Positions 8,573 through 14,511 of a stretch of DNA of 15,957 nucleotides are shown one piece after another. The stretch comes from Clostridia bacterium (GTDB taxonomy: Bacteria; Bacillota_A; Clostridia; Christensenellales; Borkfalkiaceae), in assembly GCA_017457015.1 (NCBI GenBank), contig JAFTIG010000037.1, positions 1 to 15,957 of the forward strand, given 5' to 3'. The notes under the pieces are model-generated. The model was not told the DNA's origin, searched no databases, and saw only the letters and a program-made list of their open reading frames with translations. The position numbers and the translations under genes were made by a program. How positions within the stretch are numbered: position 1 is the stretch's first letter; the number at the start of each line of letters is the position of its first letter.

Positions 8573-8836
8573 TTATTTTACCAGCCCTGCCTCCGTAAGT
8601 TTGTCAATAAAAGTTTTAACGTCTTTTGCCGCTATTTCTTCAGAAACGTCGTATTCTGCTAAAAGTGCGTCTAACATCCCCTTTTCATCCGAGCCCTTTT
8701 CAAGTATTCTCCACAAAAAAGCGCCCGTTTCATTTAAATTTATAACGCCGTTAAACCCCTTTACCGCGTCACCTACCGCAACTACTATATAGTTACCTGC
8801 AACTTCTCTTAAAATAAACCCTTCTTTTATTTTCAT
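8573..8836 (-). CDS. PqqD-like small protein (RiPP-recognition-type winged helix, 87 aa)
   Basis: An 87-residue protein with the PqqD family layout. An N-terminal beta part runs FILREVAGNYIVVAVGDAVKGF. The conserved core INLNETGAFLWRILEKGSDEKGMLDALLAEYDV (about 32-64) follows, then a C-terminal helix ending FIDKLTEAGLVK. PqqD-like domains bind leader peptides of ribosomally made, modified peptides, but many stand-alone copies occur beside HPr-kinase-like ATPases with no known substrate. Its ATG overlaps the upstream stop (ATGA), and AAAGGAG sits inside the end of that gene, so the two proteins are made in coupled fashion. No radical SAM enzyme, protease or obvious precursor peptide is in the window. 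Confidence 0.88.
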   Translation of the reverse strand: MKIKEGFILREVAGNYIVVAVGDAVKGFNGVINLNETGAFLWRILEKGSDEKGMLDALLAEYDVSEEIAAKDVKTFIDKLTEAGLVK

Positions 8837-9549
8837 AACGTTTCTCCTTTCTTCATTGTATTATACGAAAGCTCTGCCGCTTCTCTTGATATATTACAGC
8901 CGAGCGTATAAAGTCCTACTGACGACAACATTTTGTCAATCAAACACAAAAGTTTATCCATTCGTCCTAATTCGGTCGGTCTTATCGTCTGATTGAGTAT
9001 CGTTATAAGCATTTCTCCGACGTCGGCTTTTTTTATGACGTTTTCCTTCGCTTGATAGATTTTACAAATCGCCTTAATTTTAGCACGGCAATTAGTATCC
9101 AAACGGTGTTTACCGTTCCAAGGCGTGCCGTAAACGTAAAACTCCCCGTCTATATATCTTATGATAGGCTTATCGTCGTTGACCATAACCGCCTTATCCC
9201 CAAGCATTTCACGCCACAATCTGGTATGAGTGGACTTACCCGTTCCGCTCGGCGCGGTAAAAAGATAGGCTTCACCGTCAACCATAATTGCACTGCTATG
9301 AAAAATTATTCCATCCGCACTCGTTAAAGTGTAATCGCAAAGTTTTCTAAAAAGCGCAAGGCTCTCTAAATACGCATCGGGAAATTCAGGCGCAAGCGCC
9401 TTTTCCGCCGCAATATCTTCTTTGGTAACCACAGCCGTAAACGCAGGCTCTTCATCTCCAGTGTATTCGTAATTTTTACAAAGCCTTACGGTATATTCGT
9501 ATGATACTACCGCGTCGAACACGACGTCGGCTATTTTATATCTGGGCAT
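8833..9549 (-). CDS. HPr-kinase-like P-loop ATPase (238 aa)
   Basis: A 238-residue protein resembling the C-terminal kinase domain of HprK. FHSSAIMVDGEAYLFTAPSG leads into the Walker A loop APSGTGKST (99-107, Lys105). A Walker-B-like VNDDKP lies at 123-128 and GTPWNGK at 141-147, the latter typical of this PEPCK-related fold. About 75 N-terminal residues precede the P-loop domain and lack the normal HprK N-domain, so it is not the catabolite-control HprK itself. Such proteins are often paired with PqqD-like proteins; one lasso-peptide example (paeninodin) phosphorylates the peptide tail. A substrate is not visible here. AAGGGGG precedes the ATG, and a consensus promoter stands at 9598-9626. 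Confidence 0.85.
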   Translation of the reverse strand: MPRYKIADVVFDAVVSYEYTVRLCKNYEYTGDEEPAFTAVVTKEDIAAEKALAPEFPDAYLESLALFRKLCDYTLTSADGIIFHSSAIMVDGEAYLFTAPSGTGKSTHTRLWREMLGDKAVMVNDDKPIIRYIDGEFYVYGTPWNGKHRLDTNCRAKIKAICKIYQAKENVIKKADVGEMLITILNQTIRPTELGRMDKLLCLIDKMLSSVGLYTLGCNISREAAELSYNTMKKGETL

Positions 9550-9560
9550 CTTTCCCCCTT

Positions 9561-9576
9561 GTCCGTATCAACGGAC
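9561..9576 (-). promoter_or_regulatory. Leader hairpin just upstream of the ribosome binding site
   Basis: The minus-strand leader contains GTCCGT-TGAT-ACGGAC, a perfect 6-bp stem ending 2 nt before the AAGGGGG ribosome binding site of the HPr-kinase-like gene. It may stabilise the message or influence translation. No T tract follows, so it is not a terminator for this strand. Confidence 0.5.
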
Positions 9577-9597
9577 TAAAAAACAAATTCGCTTATT

Positions 9598-9626
9598 ATT
9601 TTACCAAAGCGTACAAACTTTGTCAA
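9598..9626 (-). promoter_or_regulatory. Sigma-A promoter of the ATPase-PqqD-DUF1846 operon
   Basis: The minus strand reads TTGACA (9621-9626), a 17-bp spacer and TAAAAT (9598-9603), with a TG-G extension before the -10. Its -35 box lies 7 bp from the -35 of the divergent apbE promoter. Confidence 0.88.
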
Positions 9627-9633
9627 TATAAAT

Positions 9634-9662
9634 TTGATTTTTAAATTATTTTTATATATAAT
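9634..9662 (+). promoter_or_regulatory. Sigma-A promoter of the ApbE-like gene
   Basis: TTGATT (9634-9639), 17 bp and TATAAT (9657-9662). The predicted start near 9669 gives a 25-nt A/T-only leader with no Shine-Dalgarno. It is back to back with the minus-strand promoter at 9598-9626. Confidence 0.75.
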
Positions 9663-9693
9663 TATATCGATAAATATTTTTTAATTTTTTATT

Positions 9694-10779
9694 ATGAAAA
9701 AAATCGGCATTATTCTATCTCTAATTTTAATATCGTTAAGCACGTTTTTATTTATTTCCTGCGCGGACGGCGGCAGTAGTTTAGACTGCTACTATTTTAA
9801 AACGGGTATTCATATAGAAACGCACGACTTTAATATGTCCGACGATACCCAAACTAAACTCAAAAATCTTTTTTCGAGTTTAGAAAAGGAGTTTGATATA
9901 AACGACTCAAAATCTACAGTTTACGCATTTAACAATGCAAACGTGGGCGACGTTTTCAACCTTTCCACACACGGCAGAAACGTACTTTTATCGTCTAAAA
10001 ACTTATACTCTTTTACAGACGGTTTATTCGATCCGTCAGTTTATCCACTGGTAGAACTTTGGCAGTTTACTAAAAACTACCCCGTATCGGAATTTAATTT
10101 GCCGACCGATACGCAAATTTCAACTGCAATAAATAACGTCGACTTTGAGAGCGCCGTATTCGACCAAGACTTAAAAACCTTAACGAAAACTAAAGACGGC
10201 GTTAAACTTGACTTTGGCGGTATAGTCAAAGGTTATGCGGCAGATAAAGCCGCAAAAATATTGAAAAGCGCAGGTCATGAATCAGGATATATTTCCATAG
10301 GCGGTAGCAGTTTATATTTACTGTCCGTGGAAAGTTTGGGAATTATACACCCCAAAAAAGCAACGGACGGGATTTCAATACTGTCCGTAAAATTAAACGG
10401 CAAGAAAAATCTTTCCGTTTCTACTAGTGGCGATTACGAAAAGTTTTACGAACGTGATGGAAAAATATACAGCCACCTTATAAACCCCAAAACGGGGTAT
10501 ACTGCGGATACTAACGTTTGTAGCGTTACCGTAATAGGCGCAGACGGCGCGTTTTCAGATGCAGTAACGACGGCGGCGTGTTTAATAAATCATTTGCCGA
10601 ACGACTTAGAAAACTCTCCCCTACAAGCGTTCCTACTTAAAATTTTATCCGAATATCCGGCGGCAAGTATTTACGCAATCTACGACGACGGAGAGAATAA
10701 ACAAGTTATAACGAACCAAAAACAAGGCGAAAATTTCACCCTGCTTGACACTGAATATAATGTCGTAAACTTTAATTAA
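9694..10779 (+). CDS. apbE: ApbE-type FAD:protein FMN transferase lipoprotein (361 aa)
   Basis: This enzyme class moves FMN from FAD onto Thr/Ser of extracytoplasmic flavoproteins such as RnfG/NqrC-type subunits. The N-terminus is a lipoprotein signal (Lys2-Lys3, hydrophobic core, Phe-Ile-Ser-Cys23), placing it on the outer membrane face. Family motifs in order are KLDFGGIVKGYAADKA (171-186), ISIGGSSLY (200-208, where many members have NLGGN), SGDYEKFY (246-252), HLINPKTGY (261-269) and the metal-site block SDAVTTA (288-294). Length is normal. The start is the only one that gives a complete signal peptide, yet no ribosome binding site precedes it, which is unusual beside its neighbours. No flavoprotein target is in the window. 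It is monocistronic, with its own promoter and terminator. Confidence 0.93.
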   Translation: MKKIGIILSLILISLSTFLFISCADGGSSLDCYYFKTGIHIETHDFNMSDDTQTKLKNLFSSLEKEFDINDSKSTVYAFNNANVGDVFNLSTHGRNVLLSSKNLYSFTDGLFDPSVYPLVELWQFTKNYPVSEFNLPTDTQISTAINNVDFESAVFDQDLKTLTKTKDGVKLDFGGIVKGYAADKAAKILKSAGHESGYISIGGSSLYLLSVESLGIIHPKKATDGISILSVKLNGKKNLSVSTSGDYEKFYERDGKIYSHLINPKTGYTADTNVCSVTVIGADGAFSDAVTTAACLINHLPNDLENSPLQAFLLKILSEYPAASIYAIYDDGENKQVITNQKQGENFTLLDTEYNVVNFN

Positions 10780-10797
10780 TAAATGGTTTTAACCAAC

Positions 10798-10832
10798 TAG
10801 CATACGGAAGATAGACCGTGCGCTATTTTTTT
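10798..10832 (+). terminator. Intrinsic terminator of the ApbE-like gene
   Basis: TAGCATACGG (10798-10807), an 8-nt loop and CCGTGCGCTA (10816-10825) form a 10-bp stem with one mismatch and one G-U pair, followed directly by seven T (10826-10832). Confidence 0.85.
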
Positions 10833-10850
10833 GCCACCTATTTATTTTAC

Positions 10851-10879
10851 TTGCATAAAACGTTAAAAAGTGCTATTAT
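10851..10879 (+). promoter_or_regulatory. Promoter of the structured leader and BspA-like gene
   Basis: TTGCAT (10851-10856), 17 bp and TATTAT (10874-10879). The predicted transcription start near 10886 makes the RNA begin GCGAAC, immediately before the first arm of the leader's long stem. Confidence 0.7.
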
Positions 10880-10885
10880 ATAAGC

Positions 10886-11048
10886 GCGAACTCATTTTAA
10901 TATTTTTTTAAGGCATAGAAGTATACTCGGGCATAAGTGTACCTTATTCGCAATTTAAAAAATCTTTTATGCAGATTAAAATGAGTGTCGCAACTTGGCG
11001 AACGGACACACTGCCGGTGTCGTTTTGTTCGCAAAGCGGCACTTTTTT
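10886..11048 (+). ncRNA. Candidate structured RNA leader (riboswitch-like or small RNA), class unknown
   Basis: Between the promoter and the surface-protein gene the RNA can form a compact fold. P1 pairs CTCATTTTAAT (10891-10901) with ATTAAAATGAG (10975-10985), 11 bp perfect. P2 pairs GCATAGAAG (10913-10921) with CTTTTATGC (10964-10972), 9 bp with one G-U. P3 pairs TATACT (10922-10927) with AGTGTA (10936-10941) around the loop CGGGCATA. ATAAG (10933-10937) can alternatively pair with CTTAT (10943-10947), breaking P3. GCGAA at the RNA 5' end (10886-10890) is complementary to TTCGC (10947-10951), a possible long-range contact. P1 abuts a strong terminator (10985-11048). The layout fits a ligand-sensing attenuator; a free small RNA is the alternative. 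I cannot match it to any riboswitch class I know. Confidence 0.55.
10985..11048 (+). terminator. Intrinsic terminator inside the 5' leader of the BspA-like gene
   Basis: A three-part stem: GTGTCGC (10985-10991) with GCGGCAC (11036-11042), GCGAAC (10998-11003) with GTTCGC (11027-11032), and GACAC (11005-11009) with GTGTC (11017-11021). Six T follow (11043-11048). It lies 34 nt before the start codon, so it must be bypassed for the gene to be expressed from the upstream promoter. Its first base is shared with P1 of the leader. Confidence 0.8.
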
Positions 11049-11081
11049 CATTTTAAATTATTTTTAAGGAGGTTATAAAAA

Positions 11082-13655
11082 ATGAAAAGAAAAATTATTG
11101 CAATTTTAACTTTATGCTTAATCGCGATATTGAGCATGGTGGGACTAGTTGCTTGCGACGAACCCCACGAACACTCTTTTACCCAAGAAGTTGAAAGCCA
11201 AACTTATATAGCAACGCCCGCCACTTGTGAAGACGTCGCAGTTTACTATAAGTCTTGCTCTTGCGGTGAAAAGGGAACGGAAACGTTTAACGGCAGTGCG
11301 CCTTTAGGTCACTCTTACGGTACGGCAAGTTACGTTTGGGACGGCAGTTCCTGTACGGCAACTCGCACTTGTACTAACGACTCTAGTCACGTTGAAACGG
11401 AAACGGTTACGGGCACTTACGTTTTAGACTCTGAAGCGACTTGCGGTCAAGCGGAAAAAGGACACTATAAGGCAGTTTTCGTCGTGATAATCGCTTTTGG
11501 TGAATACGAGTCGGAAACGGGTTCTATTACGGTAGGCGAGCCACTTCCCCACACTTTTGGCGCAGTAAGTTATTCTTGGGACGGTGATTCTTGCACGGCG
11601 TCACATACTTGTTCAAACGACTCTAGTCACGTTGAATCGGAAACGGTTGTTGGCGTTTACGTCGCCGACACTTTTGCAACCTGTACCGAGCCTGAAAAAG
11701 GTCATTACCTTGCTACCTTTACTATCCAAGCGTTTGCAACCTGCCAAACGGAAGAAAACTCAAAAAGTGAAGGTTCTGAACTCGGTCACTCTTTCGGCAC
11801 GGTAAGTTACTCTTGGGACGGCACTTCTTGTACGGCAACCCATACTTGTTCAACCGATATAAGCCACTTTGAAACGGAAACGGTTACTGGCACTTACGTT
11901 AAGGATACTGATGCAACCTGCACCGAGCCCGAAAAAGGGCATTACCTTGCCACCTTTGAAAATCCCGACTTTGCAACTGACCAAACTGATGAAAAATCTC
12001 TCTCTATCGGCAATCCCACTGGTATACATACTGAAACCTTTGGCGACTTGGGCGACGGAACGCACGGCAAGCGTTGCGGAAGTTGTAACACTGCGTTAGA
12101 AAAAAGCACCCCACATACTTTTGAAAATTATATTTGCACGGGCTGTAATCTTGAAGTTACCCCAAGTAGTGGTTTAGAATTCGGTGCGAACGCAGATAGA
12201 AAATCCTATTACGTTTCAGGGTTAGGGACTTGCACCGACAAGGAAATAGTTATCCCCTATACTTACAACAATTTACCCGTAACTGAAATAGGCGATAGTG
12301 CGTTTAGAGAAACGGATATTACTGGTGTAACTATATTAAACAATATAACGACTATAGGCGGTTACGCTTTCTATAAATGCGCTTCATTAGAATACGTTTG
12401 TTTTGGTGACGGCGTAACCACAATTAAAGGCAATGCTTTCTATGAATGCACTACTATTGAAAGTATTATTTTCCCCAAAAATTTGCAAAGGTTAGATTCA
12501 TATGTATTCGCATACTGCACGAACCTTTTAAATATATATGCAAACGATACGCTTATAACAATGCAACTCAGCCGTATGTTCAAAGATACTGCGTGGTTTA
12601 ATAACGAAGACAACTGGGAAGATAACGTCATCTACTTGGAATCTTTAAGCGGAAACAGTTTATATTTAATAGACACAAAAACTTTAATTAGTGGCGAATA
12701 TGTAGTTAAGGAAAAAACGAGAATAATAGCATCTTACGCTTTTTCCGGTTGGAAAGAATTGACTTCAGTCATTCTCCCCGATAGCCTTGTTACAATAAAC
12801 AGTTGGGCGTTTAATAATTGTACTAGCCTTGCAAACGTTTCAGTGGGCGACAATATACAATATTTAAACGAATACGGTCCTTTTGAAAAGACAGCGTTAA
12901 TAACGAATACCGATAATTACGTCGACGGCGTACTTTATCTAACTTCAAGAAGTCAAAACACCAAATACTTAATTAAAGCGCTTACGAGCATTTCTGGCGA
13001 CTATGAAATTGATGAAAAGACCAAGGTTATTGCATACTCTGCTTTCAACGGTTGCGCTAACCTTACTGGAATTAAAATTCCTAATAGCGTTATAACTATC
13101 GGCGGTTACGCGTTCAATTTATGTAGTTCACTTAAAGAAGTTGCCATCCCCGATGGCGTTAAAAATATAGAAACGTACACCTTTAACGGTTGTGAACAAC
13201 TTGCAAAATGCGTTATAGGTAACGGCGTTAAAACTATTTATAACAAGGCGTTTGGTGGGTGTAGTTCTTTATCAGAGTTAACGTTTGGCTCTTCCGTTGA
13301 AACTATTATTACAGAAGCGTTCTACGAATGTACTAGCATTTACTGGTTAAAACTTCCCGATAGTATGAAAGTAATTGAAGAAAGGGCTTTTGCAAGTGAG
13401 CGAGTAGGCAAACTTACATACGTTACGTTCGGTAAAGGAATTGAAAGAATCGGAGCAGGTGCGTTCTATCAACGAAGCGTTCTTAAAGGCATAGACTTTA
13501 CTGATAATGCAACTCAAAGCAACTGGTATAGAATTGATCGTGGTAACGAAACAGACACAAACTATCGCTTGATCAGCGCTACTTTAAACGTAAGCGATTT
13601 GGATAGAATGTGGTATACCTTTTACAGAATGACCGATTCTAACTTTATAGATTAA
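11082..13655 (+). CDS. BspA-like leucine-rich-repeat surface lipoprotein with Cys/His-rich repeats (857 aa)
   Basis: The signal peptide has a lipobox, Leu-Val-Ala-Cys25, so the protein is lipid-anchored and exposed. Residues 30-75 hold a first Cys-rich unit (CSCG near 59-62). Three near-identical 79-80-residue units follow, starting at His77, His157 and His236, each with YxWDGxSCTA, TC-x4-SHxETETV and EKGHY. Residues about 314-358 carry CxxC pairs (332/335, 352/355) like a small metal-binding knuckle. From about 396 to 808 run some 13-14 BspA-type LRR_5 units (I-x-x-x-AF-x-x-C-x-x-L). Two similar insertions interrupt them (500-554 and 601-655). A short unrelated C-terminus follows, with no cell-wall sorting signal. 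BspA-like proteins mediate adhesion in other bacteria; the ligand here is unknown. AAGGAGGT lies 8 nt before the ATG. Confidence 0.92.
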   Translation: MKRKIIAILTLCLIAILSMVGLVACDEPHEHSFTQEVESQTYIATPATCEDVAVYYKSCSCGEKGTETFNGSAPLGHSYGTASYVWDGSSCTATRTCTNDSSHVETETVTGTYVLDSEATCGQAEKGHYKAVFVVIIAFGEYESETGSITVGEPLPHTFGAVSYSWDGDSCTASHTCSNDSSHVESETVVGVYVADTFATCTEPEKGHYLATFTIQAFATCQTEENSKSEGSELGHSFGTVSYSWDGTSCTATHTCSTDISHFETETVTGTYVKDTDATCTEPEKGHYLATFENPDFATDQTDEKSLSIGNPTGIHTETFGDLGDGTHGKRCGSCNTALEKSTPHTFENYICTGCNLEVTPSSGLEFGANADRKSYYVSGLGTCTDKEIVIPYTYNNLPVTEIGDSAFRETDITGVTILNNITTIGGYAFYKCASLEYVCFGDGVTTIKGNAFYECTTIESIIFPKNLQRLDSYVFAYCTNLLNIYANDTLITMQLSRMFKDTAWFNNEDNWEDNVIYLESLSGNSLYLIDTKTLISGEYVVKEKTRIIASYAFSGWKELTSVILPDSLVTINSWAFNNCTSLANVSVGDNIQYLNEYGPFEKTALITNTDNYVDGVLYLTSRSQNTKYLIKALTSISGDYEIDEKTKVIAYSAFNGCANLTGIKIPNSVITIGGYAFNLCSSLKEVAIPDGVKNIETYTFNGCEQLAKCVIGNGVKTIYNKAFGGCSSLSELTFGSSVETIITEAFYECTSIYWLKLPDSMKVIEERAFASERVGKLTYVTFGKGIERIGAGAFYQRSVLKGIDFTDNATQSNWYRIDRGNETDTNYRLISATLNVSDLDRMWYTFYRMTDSNFID
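11310..12014 (+). repeat. Three tandem coding repeats of about 240 bp
   Basis: Units begin at 11310, 11550 and 11787 and encode the YxWDGxSCTA...EKGHY modules. Nucleotide identity is visibly high between units, for example GACTCTAGTCACGTTGAA in units 1 and 2. Homologous recombination could therefore add or remove whole units in frame. Confidence 0.85.
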
Positions 13656-13693
13656 AATAAATAAATTTATAAAGTTGAATCAAAACTTTAACG

Positions 13694-13730
13694 AAAAAAA
13701 GCGACTTAAAAATTTTAAGTCGCTTTTCGT
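13694..13730. terminator. Bidirectional terminator between convergent genes
   Basis: AAAAGCGACTTAAAA (13697-13711) and TTTTAAGTCGCTTTT (13713-13727) form a near-perfect palindrome. T tracts exist on both strands: TTTTCGTTTT on plus, and TTTTTTT on minus (complement of 13694-13700). It serves the surface-protein gene and the convergent permease gene. Confidence 0.88.
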
Positions 13731-13755
13731 TTTATTCGTTTTGCATATTATTTTT

Positions 13756-14511
13756 TTATTTCCACTCACCTGCTTTTTTGGAAAGGGCGTTAAAGATAAA
13801 CTCAACTATTAATCCCAAGATTAAAACTACTACAGTCAAGGCAAGAATAGTTGCCACTTCAAAACTGTAACTAGCCATATTTAGCATAGTTCCTAGAGAT
13901 TTTACAGTAGTACTCAATACTTCTGCTGCTACCATAAGTTTAAAATTTAGAGCAATACCACTGCCCGTTATACTGCAAAGGTCGGGTGCGATCTGCGGTA
14001 GTTCAATTTTGAAAAACAACTCTTTTCGACCTGCGCCGTCGACCATAGCCGCTTCAAGCGTAATTTTATTTACGCCGTCAATCGCGCCCTTTATATGAGT
14101 ATATGACGTTGGCATAACCACTAGCATTGTTATAACTACGGGCGCTATCTGGTTATTCGTCCAAAAAAGCAACAACCACGCAATAGCGATAGTCGGCAGT
14201 GCGCGAACGATACTTACAAACGGTAAAATCAATCTTTCTGCCACCCTGCTTTTACTTGCTGAATACGCAAGTACCGCCGAGATTATAAAGGATAAAATAA
14301 AGGCGATAAGACTGCGCATTACCGTTAACGCTAGCGATAGATAAAACCTGCTAGTTGAAAACAGTGTAAAAAATTCACTTGCAGTTTTAGTAACGCTCGG
14401 CAGTATATATTCGTTATCGTTAATTCTTGCCGCAACCGCCCACGCTACTATCAACGTCCCTATGGTAAATAAAGGCAATATTAAATTTAAAACCTTATTT
14501 AACCTTTTCAT
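13756..14511 (-). CDS. ABC importer permease, SsuC/TauC/ThiX-like (251 aa)
   Basis: A membrane subunit of an importer of the nitrate/sulfonate/taurine/pyrimidine class, with about six helices. Landmarks are ILPSVTKTASEFFTLF near 36-51, RALPTIAIAWLLLFW (103-117) and the EAA loop that contacts the ATPase (EAAMVDGAGRKELFFKIELPQI, 153-174: Glu153-Ala-Ala, Gly159, Leu171-Pro172). Length is normal for the family. The ATG overlaps the stop of the substrate-binding gene as TAATG without a clear ribosome binding site, so translation should be coupled. The expected ATP-binding subunit is missing: a terminator follows the stop codon within about 60 bp, and nothing coding lies upstream of the binding protein inside the window. 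Confidence 0.95.
   Translation of the reverse strand: MKRLNKVLNLILPLFTIGTLIVAWAVAARINDNEYILPSVTKTASEFFTLFSTSRFYLSLALTVMRSLIAFILSFIISAVLAYSASKSRVAERLILPFVSIVRALPTIAIAWLLLFWTNNQIAPVVITMLVVMPTSYTHIKGAIDGVNKITLEAAMVDGAGRKELFFKIELPQIAPDLCSITGSGIALNFKLMVAAEVLSTTVKSLGTMLNMASYSFEVATILALTVVVLILGLIVEFIFNALSKKAGEWK

Noticed and set aside
8833..9549. True HPr kinase/phosphorylase (HprK)
   Set aside because: The protein is shorter than HprK and lacks its N-terminal domain. Pairing with a PqqD-like gene points to a separate family.
10886..11048. 6S RNA, SRP RNA, tmRNA or T-box assignment for the leader
   Set aside because: The fold is too short for 6S RNA, and I see none of the conserved SRP tetraloop region, tmRNA tag frame or T-box anti-terminator sequence.
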